From assembly GCF_026340975.1 (NCBI RefSeq), contig NZ_JAPEOS010000001.1, positions 4,311,001 to 4,375,000 of the forward strand: a stretch of 64,000 nucleotides of DNA. Reading direction: 5' to 3'. Below are positions 1 to 8,902 of this stretch, in pieces. Every line of letters begins with the position of its first letter. Position 1 is the first letter of the stretch. Origin of the DNA: Streptomyces sp. NBC_01214. GTDB taxonomy: Bacteria > Actinomycetota > Actinomycetes > Streptomycetales > Streptomycetaceae. A model generated the notes under the pieces. It was not told the origin of the DNA, made no database searches, and worked only from the letters and a program-made list of their open reading frames with translations. The position numbers and the translations under genes were made by a program.

Positions 1-216
1 GAGGCGGAGCTCCGTACGGCACGGGCGGCGCTGGCCGCGGTTCCCGCCCCCGGCGACCTGCTCTTCGCCCGGGTGGACCTGGCGTTGAACGGAGCCAGGG
101 AACCCGTGGTCATGGAGCTGGAACTCATCGAACCGAACCTGTTCCTGAGCATCAACCCGCAGGGGCTGGAGCGCTTCGCCGAGGCGGTCGCCGCCGCGGT
201 GCCCACGGGCCGGTAG
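1..216 (+). CDS. C-terminal end of an ATP-grasp domain protein (partial)
   Basis: The window opens inside this gene; frame 1 stays open for 71 codons to a TAG. The visible part reads like the end of an ATP-grasp fold: a strand containing LLFARVDL, then VVMELELIEPNLFL, in which the Glu and Asn residues resemble the metal and ATP ligands of this fold, then a final helix. ATP-grasp enzymes join a carboxylate to an amine or thiol through an acyl-phosphate. The substrate cannot be read from this fragment. A strong hairpin follows the stop, so the transcription unit probably ends here. Confidence 0.7.
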   Translation, partial: EAELRTARAALAAVPAPGDLLFARVDLALNGAREPVVMELELIEPNLFLSINPQGLERFAEAVAAAVPTGR

Positions 217-226
217 AACACGGCGC

Positions 227-275
227 AGGGGGTGTCCCGTCGATCGGGACCGGCCCGATCGACATGACACCCCCT
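227..275. terminator. Two-step perfect hairpin, probable bidirectional terminator
   Basis: The outer arms AGGGGGTGTC (227-236) and GACACCCCCT (266-275) pair perfectly. Inside them GTCGATCGGG (239-248) pairs perfectly with CCCGATCGAC (254-263), leaving a 5-nt loop. It lies between the convergent ATP-grasp gene and the next minus-strand gene. There is no clear U-tract, as is common in Streptomyces. Confidence 0.75.
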
Positions 276-353
276 GGCGCTCCGACCCCGGTGACCGGGG
301 CCCTACGGACCCGCCCTGACCGGGTCCGGCCGAAACGCTCCGGTCGAGACGCT

Positions 354-989
354 CTAGCCGAGGCGGTCGAGCCGCAGGCGCCGGCGGCGGCGGAGCAGGA
401 GACCCACGGCCGCGCCGGCGACGGCGGTCACTGCCACACCCGCCGTCGTCCACCAGACGGCGTACCCCTCGGTGTCGGCGGCCGGTTTCGCGGCCTGTGC
501 CGAAGAAGCGGCCGGGGCCGGGGCGGCGGAGTCCGCCGAGGCCACCGGCGCGGCCGACGACGGCTCGGGAGCCGCCGCGGAGGCGACCGGGGTCGCAGCG
601 ACCGGAGCCGGGTCCACCACGGGGACCGCCACATCGAGTTCGCCGTGCCCCAGGGCCGGGAAGCCCACGTCGACGCTGACCTTCCACGAACCCGGCGGCA
701 GCGCCTCGGCCGTGGTCCAGCCCGCGGGCTTCGCGGCGGGGTCGCGCACCAGGCGCCAGGGCCCCATGGTGCGGGAGCCGTCGACGCTGGACGCGTTCAC
801 GGTCGCGGCGACGGTCTCGTCGACGGCGTCGCCGTCGTTCTCCCAGGTGACATCGGCGGTGACGTGACCCTCGCGTTGCCCGGTCACCACCACCTTCACG
901 GTGTCACCGTGGGCGTGGGCCGCGGCGGGGAGCAGGAACATGAGGCCGAGTGCGGCCAGGGCGGCCGAGAAAACGATTCGTATGCGCAT
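354..989 (-). CDS. Secreted, membrane-anchored protein of unknown function
   Basis: The 211-residue product has an N-terminal signal peptide ending near AAAHAHG, a beta-rich extracytoplasmic domain (about residues 27-125), an Ala/Pro/Ser-rich linker, and a C-terminal membrane segment (about 178-200) followed by an Arg-rich tail. This sortase-independent surface-anchor layout is common in actinobacteria. The domain has immunoglobulin-like character (VTADVTWENDGD, GSWKVSVDVGFPALG) and loosely recalls proteins encoded near copper or YcnI-like genes, but no metal-binding motif is evident, so no function is assigned. The ATG at 989 has a GGAG about 9 nt upstream. The large protease gene ends 116 bp upstream on the same strand. 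Confidence 0.7.
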   Translation of the reverse strand: MRIRIVFSAALAALGLMFLLPAAAHAHGDTVKVVVTGQREGHVTADVTWENDGDAVDETVAATVNASSVDGSRTMGPWRLVRDPAAKPAGWTTAEALPPGSWKVSVDVGFPALGHGELDVAVPVVDPAPVAATPVASAAAPEPSSAAPVASADSAAPAPAASSAQAAKPAADTEGYAVWWTTAGVAVTAVAGAAVGLLLRRRRRLRLDRLG

Positions 990-1105
990 CGTCGGGGTGC
1001 TCCGGTCAAGATGAGGGGTACCGGCGGACGGCCGCGCGGTGCGGCCGTCCGCCGGGGTGGGTTCACGCCGTCAGGGCGTCAGGGCGTGCTGCGCCGTGGC
1101 AGTGA

Positions 1106-3184
1106 TCAGCCGGACTTCTGCAGGGTCCAGGCCTGCGTCGCGCGGCCGTCCGCACGCTGGAGGTCGAGCAGCCAGTACCCGTAGTAGGGGCGGTTGCTGA
1201 CGGTGAGGGCGAAGCCGCCGCTCGCGTCCGTCACGGTCACCGCGCCACCGCGGGACGTCAGCTTCCAGGCCTGCGCGCCGTTGCCGCCCGCGCAGGGCTG
1301 CTGGGCGACCCACATGCCCGCGGCGGGGGTGCCGCCCGGCTGGAGGCACTTGCCGGAGGCCGCGGACTTGATGCGCACCTGGCCGTTGCCCGCGTCGTCG
1401 AAGTACCACTGCTGCTGGGCGTACCCGTTGGTGCGGCCGCCCACGAGGACGGTGCCGTCGGCGGTGCGGCCGCCCCACAGCTCCGCGGCCATGCCGCTGC
1501 TGCCGTTGCCGAGCACGTACTTGGTGCCCGGAGTGGTGGCGCCGCCGCCCGCACCCGTCGTACGGAAGGACGCGGCCTTGCCCGGGCCGCTGTCACGGCC
1601 GGCGCCGTCGCGGACCGAGACGGTGACCTTGTAGGCGGTGCCGGGCTGCAGGTTGTAGATGCGCAGCACCTGGGACTGGACCCACGTCAGGTGCTTGCCG
1701 TTCAGCTGCACCGCGTACCAGGATGCGCCGTCGACCTTGGGCCAGCTCACGACGACCGAGGTGGACTGGATCTGGCCCGCCGTCACGGCCGGTCCGCCGG
1801 AGGGCTTCTTGGTCGGCGTCGGCGAGGGCTTCTTGGTCGGCGTGGGGGAGGGGTTCGGACCGGGGTCCGTGCCGCCACCGCCGCCCTTGCTCTTCATCAG
1901 GAACTGGTTGTCCGCGATGTTCCAGTGCGTGGCCAGGTAGCTTCCGGGCTTGGGACTGGTGTGGAAGTAGTCGTCGTGGTTGCAGTCCAGGATGTTCTCG
2001 GACGCCTGGTTGGTGCAGATGTTGCGCATCTGCGGGTAGTACGGGGTGTCCGAGTAGCACATGACGTCGTACTCGTCGGTGCAGTGCGCGCCACGGCTGG
2101 TGTTCGGGGCGCTGTTGTTGACCGCGCCCAGGTTGTGGCCGAGCTCGTGCGCGGCGGTGTGACCGCCCCAGCAACCGGAGTCGGTACGCCCGTAGGAGGG
2201 GCCGAAGTTGCTCTGGTTGGCCTGGCCGGGCCGCTCGTCGCCCGCGAAGGTGCCGATGCCGCAGTAGACCTGGGAGTCGGCGAAGATCATGTACTTGCGG
2301 TCGCGACGGTCGAGGCCCTTGCCGGCGAGCGCGTTGTTGGTCGCGCTGAACTCGGCGAGGGCGTTGGCCGGGAGCTCGATGTTGAGCACGGTGGGGGTGC
2401 AGTCGGCGGCCGTCACATAGCGGATGTGACGTACCCCGCCGGTCTCCTTGGCGCTCGCCGAGTAGATGAGGTCGGCGTCGGCCGCCCACTTGCGGAACGA
2501 GGCGACGTACTCGGAGTAGCGGTCCTTGCCCGGTGCGTGGACGTAGACGACCTGCACGCGGTTGCCGGTGCTGCCGTCGCCGTCGCACTGGACGGTCTGG
2601 CCGGCGGGACCGGCGGCGACGTTCTGGCTGCCGGGCGCGGCGGCCGCGGCTGCGGGTTCGGGTGCGGAGGCCTTGGTGGCCGTCGACGCATCGGCCGCGG
2701 GCGCGTCCTGAGGACGCCCGTCGCCTTCCTTGCTCGCCGGATCATCGGCCGCGGGGCGGGCCGGATCGGCCGCCGGAGCGGCCTCCTTGACGGCGGGCGG
2801 GATGTCCTTCGTGATGTCGACGCCCTTGGGCGGGGCGTCGGGGCCGTGGGTGCACAGCCCGGTGTCGGTGCGGTAGACACCCACGCACCGGTCGCCCTTC
2901 GGCGCGGCCTGGAGGCCGTCGTAGATCATGCCGCGCGCGGTCTCGTTGGCGGGCGCGGCCGAGATCGGATCCGGCTCCTGGTCACGGGCCGGTGCGGCGG
3001 CGGGGGCCTCTGCTGCGGCCTCCACCACGGGAGCCGCCGCCTGGGCGCCGTCGCCGATTCCGGAGTAGGCAATGCCTGCGGCTATCAGCCCCGCCGCTGC
3101 CGTGGCGGCAGTGACGAGTATCAACCGCCGGGGTTTGCGGCGGTGGTCGGCGGCGGCGGCAGGCCGTCTGCGACGTCCTGTCAT
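1106..3184 (-). CDS. Secreted metzincin-like protease with FnIII and ricin B-lectin domains
   Basis: The ATG at 3184 is preferred over an upstream in-frame start at 3259 because GAGGTG lies 6 nt before it and the protein then begins with a normal Arg-rich signal peptide. In order, the 692-residue product has a signal/TM segment (about 13-35), a low-complexity Ala/Pro region, a protease domain with HELGHNLGAVN (His346, Glu347, His350), a Pro/Thr/Lys linker made of two PSPTPTKK units (about 445-460), a fibronectin type III domain (about 465-550) and a ricin-type beta-trefoil (about 565-692) with Q-x-W-type repeats. Metzincins normally carry His or Asp at the third zinc position, but here it is Asn. 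The CTDEYDVMCYSD segment contains the expected Met-turn. It is probably an extracellular peptidase that binds a carbohydrate surface. Confidence 0.85.
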   Translation of the reverse strand: MTGRRRRPAAAADHRRKPRRLILVTAATAAAGLIAAGIAYSGIGDGAQAAAPVVEAAAEAPAAAPARDQEPDPISAAPANETARGMIYDGLQAAPKGDRCVGVYRTDTGLCTHGPDAPPKGVDITKDIPPAVKEAAPAADPARPAADDPASKEGDGRPQDAPAADASTATKASAPEPAAAAAAPGSQNVAAGPAGQTVQCDGDGSTGNRVQVVYVHAPGKDRYSEYVASFRKWAADADLIYSASAKETGGVRHIRYVTAADCTPTVLNIELPANALAEFSATNNALAGKGLDRRDRKYMIFADSQVYCGIGTFAGDERPGQANQSNFGPSYGRTDSGCWGGHTAAHELGHNLGAVNNSAPNTSRGAHCTDEYDVMCYSDTPYYPQMRNICTNQASENILDCNHDDYFHTSPKPGSYLATHWNIADNQFLMKSKGGGGGTDPGPNPSPTPTKKPSPTPTKKPSGGPAVTAGQIQSTSVVVSWPKVDGASWYAVQLNGKHLTWVQSQVLRIYNLQPGTAYKVTVSVRDGAGRDSGPGKAASFRTTGAGGGATTPGTKYVLGNGSSGMAAELWGGRTADGTVLVGGRTNGYAQQQWYFDDAGNGQVRIKSAASGKCLQPGGTPAAGMWVAQQPCAGGNGAQAWKLTSRGGAVTVTDASGGFALTVSNRPYYGYWLLDLQRADGRATQAWTLQKSG

Positions 3185-3606
3185 GGGCACCTCAAATCGT
3201 TGTCGGAAGACTGGGTGCGCGGAAGCCTGCCAGACGAATGCGGAGGAGAATTCGGACAAACGGGGGCGCGCCCCGAGAAATCATTCCGTTACCTGTCCGC
3301 TTGATTTGACGAACAATCAACTCTCCTCAAAACAAAGCTAGTTACGCGCGTCGCGTCCCAATGGTCCAGTCCTTTCCGGATGGGTTGTTATCAAATCGAG
3401 ATATGAACCGGAGGCTTGTTGACGGGAATTCAGTCAGGAATTCACCTAATTACTACCTGCTGAATTCTCTTGGTCACGACCCGTGAGGTGTGATGGGCGG
3501 GATGTGCCCCGGAGGGCCGCGGAAGGACGTCCGGGGTGCGGGAGTTCGCCCGGGGAGCCCGCAGAACCCGACGTCACGCCTCCCCCATCGGCACCGGGCC
3601 CCTGAT
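3185..3606. promoter_or_regulatory. AT-rich upstream region of the protease gene, no gene seen
   Basis: About 420 bp without a convincing gene. The part from roughly 3280 to 3480 is clearly more AT-rich than its surroundings and carries three GAATTC sites (3426, 3438, 3462). GAATTCAG (3426-3433) and CTGAATTC (3460-3467) form an 8-bp inverted repeat with a 26-nt spacer. This could be the promoter and operator of the protease gene; no factor can be named. Confidence 0.35.
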
Positions 3607-4275
3607 TCACCGCAGGGACAGCAGGGTCTCCGAGGCGACGTGGGTCAGCTTCTGCGGGTTGCGGACGTAAGGGATGCCGGTGGCCGCGGTGAGGGCGCTG
3701 GAGGGGGCGGCATCGTTCTTGGCCGGTGCCGCCGATGACGAAGCGGGCCACCTCGTCGGCGCCGACGACCGGGCGGGTCGAGGCCTGCTCGGCGCCGCCG
3801 TCGCCCGCGGAGGCGGCCTCGGGGGTCGGTACGGCGAGCAGGACTTGGAGGTCCCCGGTTTCGGTAGCGTGCCGGAACGACTCCAGAGCCGCCCGGCTCT
3901 GACTCGGGGACCACCTCGCGCGGGCGGCGGGCGGCGGACGGCGGACGGCGGACGGTGGGCGTCGACGTGCCGGCGGGCGCGGTGCGCGATCTGGCGGACG
4001 GCCGCGGGGCTCCTGCCGACAGCCGCCACGATCTCCGCGCAGCCGACGTCGAAGTCCTCGCGCAGTACGAAGACGGCGCGCTCCGTCGGGGACCCCGTAG
4101 GCGCGCCGCTCGCGCACCTGCTCCACCTCGACCTCCACCCGGCGCAGCCAGGTCTCCTGGAGGACGTCCTCGGCGTCGCCCGCCGAGCCGAACAACTCGT
4201 AGGCCACGGTGAACAGCAGGTTGCGTACGCGGCGAAGGCCCCGGTCGCCGTGTCGGTGGCCCGGTCGCCGATGTC
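3607..4275 (-). pseudogene. Decayed ECF41 (SigJ-like) RNA polymerase sigma factor
   Basis: Recognisable ECF41 segments are spread over frames. One frame carries the start of region 2 (FGSAGDAEDVLQETWLR, then VRERRAY). Another carries region 4 (PTERAVFVLREDFDVG, AAVRQIAHRARRHVDA) and the end (YVRNPQKLTHV, SETLLSLR). A third supplies RAALESFRHATETGDLQVLL and RPVVGADEVARF of the SnoaL-like extension. Region 2 runs almost directly into region 4, so the middle of the gene is deleted. A one-base loss near 4230 separates the start from the first segment. It lies just downstream of an oxidoreductase gene, the usual ECF41 neighbourhood. It is a pseudogene unless sequencing errors explain at least three lesions. 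Confidence 0.8.
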
Positions 4276-5479
4276 AGACCGGCCGGTCGGCGGTGGTCGC
4301 CGTCTCACCCAGCTCGGCCCGCAGTCGCCGTCCGCGCTGGTCCCCTCCCGAGACCCGGTGCAAGCCGTACGAACCGGGCTTGCCCGCCTCGTCGGCCAGG
4401 TGCTTGACGGTGCCCCTGCACACGAGCTCCTTGACCTTCGCCCCGGGGCGACCGGCGATGTGGAACCACAGCGCCACGTCGTTCCTGTGGGCGAACTGGA
4501 AGATGCCGGCGCCTCGGCCCAGGCTGATGCACTGTCCGGCGAACACCTGGTTGAGGGTCGAGGGCCGCTCTCCGTCGATCCGGCTCAACACCGTGTCGGC
4601 GGCGCGCGCGCCCAGCGGCATCGCGGCCTGGCAGCTCATCCGCAGCGGCAGGCCCGACGGCGCCGCCGAGTCCCCGGCAGCGAGGATGCGTACGTCGTCC
4701 ACGCTCGTCAGCGTCTCGTCCGTGAGCAGGCGGCCCAGGGCGTCCGTGCTCAGCCCGCTGCGCACCGCCAGGTCCGGCACGCCGAAGCCGGCGGTCCAGA
4801 TGGTCACCCCGCTCGGCACCGCGCGGCCGTCAGCGAGTTCCACCGCATCGCGGGTCACCGCCGTCACCCTCGTCCCGGGGCCGTCGAGCACGGTCACCCC
4901 GAGCTTGGCCAGCCGCCCGGCGACCGAGCGGCGGCCCCGGCCGTGCAAGTAGGGGCCGAGCACTCCACCGCAGACCAGGGTCACGCGGCGGCCCTGTTCC
5001 GCGAGTTCGGCGGCGGTCTCGATGCCGGTCGGACCCGCCCCGACCACCGTCACCGCCGTCGCGGGGGCGGCGTCCTCGAGGACCGGCCGCAGTCGCTGCG
5101 CCTCCTCCAGGGTGGTGATCGGGTACGCGAACTCGGCGGCTCCGGGCACGCTCGGGTCGGCGCTGCCGCTGCCCACCGCGTAGACCAGGTAGTCGTAGCC
5201 GATCGGGGCGTCGCCGGCCAGCTCCACGGCGCGCCCGCCCGCGTCGATCCGGGTCACGGTGTCCACGACCAGTCGAACGTCCGCGGCCAGGACCTCGCGG
5301 TACTCGACGACCGCGTCGTCGGTCCCGGCCGCCAGCTGGTGCAGGCGGATCCGCTCGACGAACGTCGCGCGCGGGTTGATCAGGGTCACCGTCACGCCGT
5401 CCCGCTGCGTCAGGCGGTTCGCCGTCATGACGCCCGCGTATCCGCCGCCGATCACGACCACTTCGGTGTGCTGGGTCAT
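4274..5479 (-). CDS. NAD(P)/FAD-dependent oxidoreductase, NDH-2-like
   Basis: The 401-residue flavoprotein begins MTQHTEVVVIGGGYAG, a dinucleotide-binding GxGxxG fold that binds FAD. A second one, VVGAGPTGIETAAELA near residue 150, would bind NAD(P)H. The later ILAAGDSAAP is the usual FAD-contact ATG/GD motif. The ATG at 5479 is chosen because AGGAG lies about 8 nt upstream; the longer frame back to 5560 has no support. Proteins of this type pass electrons from NAD(P)H to a quinone or other acceptor at the membrane. Flavin oxidoreductases are frequent partners of ECF41 sigma genes, and the decayed ECF41 gene starts at its stop codon. Confidence 0.85.
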   Translation of the reverse strand: MTQHTEVVVIGGGYAGVMTANRLTQRDGVTVTLINPRATFVERIRLHQLAAGTDDAVVEYREVLAADVRLVVDTVTRIDAGGRAVELAGDAPIGYDYLVYAVGSGSADPSVPGAAEFAYPITTLEEAQRLRPVLEDAAPATAVTVVGAGPTGIETAAELAEQGRRVTLVCGGVLGPYLHGRGRRSVAGRLAKLGVTVLDGPGTRVTAVTRDAVELADGRAVPSGVTIWTAGFGVPDLAVRSGLSTDALGRLLTDETLTSVDDVRILAAGDSAAPSGLPLRMSCQAAMPLGARAADTVLSRIDGERPSTLNQVFAGQCISLGRGAGIFQFAHRNDVALWFHIAGRPGAKVKELVCRGTVKHLADEAGKPGSYGLHRVSGGDQRGRRLRAELGETATTADRPV

Positions 5480-5600
5480 GGTGCTTCTCCTCTGTCTTGA
5501 GCGGTTCGACATCAAGACACCGCACCCTCCCGAGTTGTGACAGGGTGTGAGGTGGATCACTGAAGCAGTCGGGTGCGGCCGTGCGGAGCCGGATGGCGGC

Positions 5601-6494
5601 TCAGCCGTCGAGGACGCTCAGATCGATGCGCGCCAGCCGCTCGGGGTCGGTGAGGATGTCGAGCGCGGTGATCCGGCCGTCCCGGATGGTGAACGCCATG
5701 ACCGACAGCGGCCGGCCCTCCGCCATCGCGATGACCCCGGGGACCCCGTTGACCAGTGCCGCACGGGCGGCTTCGGCGAACCGGGCGAAGGTGATCGCCT
5801 GGGAGGCGACCGCGGCCGCGCCGCGCCGGAGCAGCGAGGGGCGCAGCGCACCGCCGTCGGAGCGGGCCACCACGTCCGGGTCGAGGACCGCGACCAGGGC
5901 GTCGAAGTCCCCGCCGCGCGAAGCGGTGAGGAAGGCGTCGACGATCGCGCGCAGCCGGGCCCGGTCGGGGTCCGGGGCGGGCGCCGCGCCCTGGACGCGG
6001 CGCCGGGCCCGGCTGGCGAGCTGCCGGGTCGTGGCGGCGGAACGCCCGAGGACGGGGGCGATCTCGTCGAAGGGCACGGCGAACAGGTCGTGCAGGACGA
6101 AGGCCAGGCGCTCGGCGGGAGCGAGGGTGTCCAGGACGACCATCAGGGCGATGCCGACCGAGTCGGCGAGCAGGATCTCCTGCTCGGGGTCGAGTCCGTC
6201 CGCACGGCTGACGATCGGGTCGGGAAGGCGGACCTGCCCGTCCCGGTCGTGCAGCGGATCCTCGCGCCGCGTGCCGCGCGAGCGGAGCATGTCCAGGCAC
6301 ACCCGGCCGACCACGGTGGTCAGCCAGCCGCCCAGGTTCTCCACCGCGGCCACGTCGGAGCGGTTCAGCTTGAACCAGGCCTCCTGTACGGCGTCCTCCG
6401 CCTCGCTGAGCGAACCCAACATCCGGTAGGCCACCGCCCGCAGGTGGGAGCGGTGCTCCTCGAAGCGCTGCGCCAGAACTTCCTTCTCGCTCAC
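5601..6494 (-). CDS. ECF41-family RNA polymerase sigma factor (SigJ-like)
   Basis: The 297-residue protein is intact. Region 2 contains AVAYRMLGSLSEAEDAVQEAWFK (first 20: AVAYRMLGSLSEAEDAVQEA) and region 4 contains LAPAERLAFVLHDLFAVPFDEI together with SAATTRQLASRARRRV. A SnoaL-like C-terminal extension of about 120 residues follows. Two ECF41 hallmarks are visible: a linker version of the WLPEP motif (RLPDPIV) and an NPDKL-type end (DPERLARI). In this family the extension modulates sigma activity in place of a classical anti-sigma factor. The start is GTG at 6494, with weak ribosome-binding signals. An ECF41 pseudogene lies 1.3 kb downstream, so the locus once carried two such factors. Confidence 0.88.
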   Translation of the reverse strand: MSEKEVLAQRFEEHRSHLRAVAYRMLGSLSEAEDAVQEAWFKLNRSDVAAVENLGGWLTTVVGRVCLDMLRSRGTRREDPLHDRDGQVRLPDPIVSRADGLDPEQEILLADSVGIALMVVLDTLAPAERLAFVLHDLFAVPFDEIAPVLGRSAATTRQLASRARRRVQGAAPAPDPDRARLRAIVDAFLTASRGGDFDALVAVLDPDVVARSDGGALRPSLLRRGAAAVASQAITFARFAEAARAALVNGVPGVIAMAEGRPLSVMAFTIRDGRITALDILTDPERLARIDLSVLDG

Positions 6495-6616
6495 CCGTCA
6501 CATCCCCGTGCTTCGAACCGACAGTGCCGAGTCGGACGATAACCGACCGGGCAACGGGCTTGTTTCGCAGCGGAGTTGAGGAGCCGGAGCTACCTCTTCC
6601 GTCGTGGCGGCCGCGC

Positions 6617-7324
6617 TTACTCCGTGGCCCGGGCCGCCTTCTTGAGGCGCCGGTAGAGTCGGTTGCGGTCGGTGAAGAGATCGTGGCCGTCCGAGGGTAC
6701 GAAGGCTCCGTCGATCGCCATGGCGGGGGTTCCCAGGACGGGTGACGTGCGGAGCACCTCGTCGGCGGCTTCGACGAAGTCCCGGTGCTTCGTCTCCAGC
6801 ACGGCCGCGTCGAACTCCGGGCCGCGCAGGCCCGGAACCATGACGGCCATTCCCAGCAGCCGGTCCCGCGTGAAGCCCCCGGACTTCCGTACAGCGCTCT
6901 GCTGGCGGTAGAGCAGGTCGTGGTAGTCGGCGAACTTGTTCTGATCCAGGGCGGCGCGCAGGGCGTTCGCCGCGAACTTCGATCCCGGGCCGAGGAAGGA
7001 CCCCAGGGTGAACTGGAGCTGTAGTGCGCCGTTGCGGGCCGCGCGCTTCAGGTACGGGGCGGTGCCCTCCGTCTCGAACTCGGCGCAGGCCGGGCAGCTC
7101 ATGTCCTCGTACAGCCGGACGGTGAGGGGAGCGCCGGGGTCGCCGAGCACGATGGTGGTGCCGTCGGCGGCGAGCGATTCCCGAGCCGCGGGCAGATTCG
7201 CGCTCGCCGAGACGTCGAGCGGGTCGCCGCTCCCGTCGTTCCTGTTGCGGCAGGCACTGACGGTCGCCGAGGCGGTGATGGCCGCCGCCGTCACCAGGAA
7301 GCCGCGTCTGGATCTGACCTGCAT
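6617..7324 (-). CDS. DsbA-like thioredoxin-fold protein, Tat lipoprotein
   Basis: The ATG at 7324 follows GGGGAGAG at good spacing; the longer open frame upstream is repeat-derived. The 235-residue product starts with a twin-arginine signal (RSRRGFLVT) that ends in a lipobox (TVSAC, Cys25), so it should be exported folded and lipid-anchored. The catalytic pair is Cys77-Pro-Ala-Cys80 within MSCPACAEF, and the fold continues with the DsbA helical insert (FADYHDLLYRQQ) and the cis-Pro loop (VLGTPAMAIDG). It probably oxidises or isomerises disulfides outside the membrane. The antiporter gene is divergent across a tandem repeat. Confidence 0.88.
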   Translation of the reverse strand: MQVRSRRGFLVTAAAITASATVSACRNRNDGSGDPLDVSASANLPAARESLAADGTTIVLGDPGAPLTVRLYEDMSCPACAEFETEGTAPYLKRAARNGALQLQFTLGSFLGPGSKFAANALRAALDQNKFADYHDLLYRQQSAVRKSGGFTRDRLLGMAVMVPGLRGPEFDAAVLETKHRDFVEAADEVLRTSPVLGTPAMAIDGAFVPSDGHDLFTDRNRLYRRLKKAARATE

Positions 7325-7394
7325 GAATGTTCTCTCCCCGTGATCGACAGGGAGACAGTACGTGGTCGGTGGCCCCGGCGCGCACTGGAATTCT

Positions 7395-7467
7395 CCGCCG
7401 CCGAACCGTCCGCCGAACCGTCCGCCGAACCGTCCGCCCGAACGGTCCGCCGAACCGCCCGCCGAAA
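7395..7467. repeat. 12-bp tandem repeat between divergent genes
   Basis: The unit CCGAACCGTCCG occurs about three times exactly, followed by degenerate copies with CCGAACGG and CCGAACCG. It fills the space between the DsbA-like gene and the antiporter gene, so repeat number could change promoter spacing. Confidence 0.75.
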
Positions 7468-7552
7468 TCCGACCGTCGGTGAACCGTCGTCGAGCGGGCC
7501 GCTGAACGGCGCGCCCTGACACCCCGCCCCGCACCCCGCGAAAGGAACGAGG

Positions 7553-8902
7553 ATGACGGCGATCGATACGATCCGACTGGTGGCGGCGCTCGCGGTGATC
7601 TGCGCCGCCGCACACGGATGCGGCTTCCTCTTCGGCGCCCTGCGCCAACCGCCGGTCATCGGCGAAGTCGTCGGAGGCGTCCTGCTCGGCCCCTCGCTCC
7701 TCGGGCTGGTCGCCCCCGGGGCCAGGGCCGCCCTGTTCCCCGCTTCCGGGGCGGTGACCAGCGCCTTGGACGCGCTCTACCAACTGGGCCAGCTACTACT
7801 GATGTTCCTGGCCGGCGCGGAGTTACGGATCCGGGCGGGCGGCCGGGAACGCCGGACGGGGGCGATCGTCGCGGCGGCCGGACTGGTGGTGCCCTTCGCG
7901 GCCGGCGCGGCCCTCGCGGCCCGGGTCCCGGGCGTGTTCGCCGGCCCCCGGGGTTCCACGGTGACCACGGCCCTCGTCGTGGGACTCGCGATGGCGGTCG
8001 CCGCCATCCCGGTCATCTCACGGATCATGATGGACCTGGGGATCATGGACACCGCCTTCGGCCGGATCGTCCTGATGGTCGCCGTGATCGAGGACGTCAT
8101 CCTCTACGTCGTCCTCGCCGTGGTCCTCGGCCTCGCCCGCTCCGGCACCGGCCACTCGGCCGGACTGTGGGACGTGATCGGCACCACCGCGGTCGTGCCG
8201 ACGGTCGCGTACTTCACCGCCGTCAGTCTGCTGTTCTTCGCCGCCAGCCTGTCCTGGGGCGCCCGCCTGTTCACCCGACTGGCCGGGCATCGCGCCAACA
8301 TCGTCGCCCGGCAGAACCCGGTGGCCTTCCGGCTGATCTTCCTGTGCGTCATGGTGCTGCTGTGCCTGGGGCTCGGCATCAACGCGGTGTTCGGCGCGCT
8401 GATGGCCGGCATCTGTGCCGTCCGCGGCGATCAGGCGGCCGCCGGGGATGGAGCGGTTGCCAAGGACGGACCGGCCGTGTGGGCGGCCATCCGGCAGTTC
8501 TCGACGGCCTTCTTCATCCCCGTCTTCTTCGTCCTGGTCGGCATGCGACTGGACCTGGTACGCGCTTGGGACCCGCTGTTCTTCCTGTGGTTCCTGACGC
8601 TCGCCTGCGGCATCAAGACGATCAGCATCTGGGCCGCGGCCCGCCTGGCCGGAGAGGATCCGCTCTTCTCCTCGTCCCTCGCCTTCGCCCTCAACGCCCG
8701 GGGCACGATCGGCATCGTGCTGGCCGGAGTCACCCGTCAGGCGGACCTCATCAATGACCGGTTCTTCGTGGTCCTGGTCCTCGTCTCCCTGGTGACCTGC
8801 CAGATCGCCGGCCACCGGCTGGCGAAGGCCGCCGACCGCCTCATGACGGCGACCGTCAGCGGAGCGCCGCCTCGGCCTCGAGGAACCGGCGCAGGTCGAT
8901 GA
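7553..8902 (+). CDS. Cation:proton antiporter, CPA2/Kef-like
   Basis: The 449-residue integral membrane protein has about twelve hydrophobic segments. Conserved elements include QPPVIGEVVGGVLLGPSLLG near the start, the EDVILYVVLAVVLG segment and a late NARGTIGIVLAG, which together are typical of CPA2 Na+(K+)/H+ antiporters. No RCK/TrkA nucleotide-binding tail is present. AGGAACGAGG precedes the ATG. Codon 91 (7823-7825) is TTA, read by the bldA tRNA in Streptomyces, so translation is probably delayed to development. The 3' end overlaps the convergent deacetylase gene by 47 bp. Confidence 0.87.
   Translation: MTAIDTIRLVAALAVICAAAHGCGFLFGALRQPPVIGEVVGGVLLGPSLLGLVAPGARAALFPASGAVTSALDALYQLGQLLLMFLAGAELRIRAGGRERRTGAIVAAAGLVVPFAAGAALAARVPGVFAGPRGSTVTTALVVGLAMAVAAIPVISRIMMDLGIMDTAFGRIVLMVAVIEDVILYVVLAVVLGLARSGTGHSAGLWDVIGTTAVVPTVAYFTAVSLLFFAASLSWGARLFTRLAGHRANIVARQNPVAFRLIFLCVMVLLCLGLGINAVFGALMAGICAVRGDQAAAGDGAVAKDGPAVWAAIRQFSTAFFIPVFFVLVGMRLDLVRAWDPLFFLWFLTLACGIKTISIWAAARLAGEDPLFSSSLAFALNARGTIGIVLAGVTRQADLINDRFFVVLVLVSLVTCQIAGHRLAKAADRLMTATVSGAPPRPRGTGAGR

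Noticed and set aside
1691..3304. 537-codon plus-strand frame
   Set aside because: It lies opposite the metalloprotease gene and encodes Val/Gly/Arg-rich sequence with no motif.
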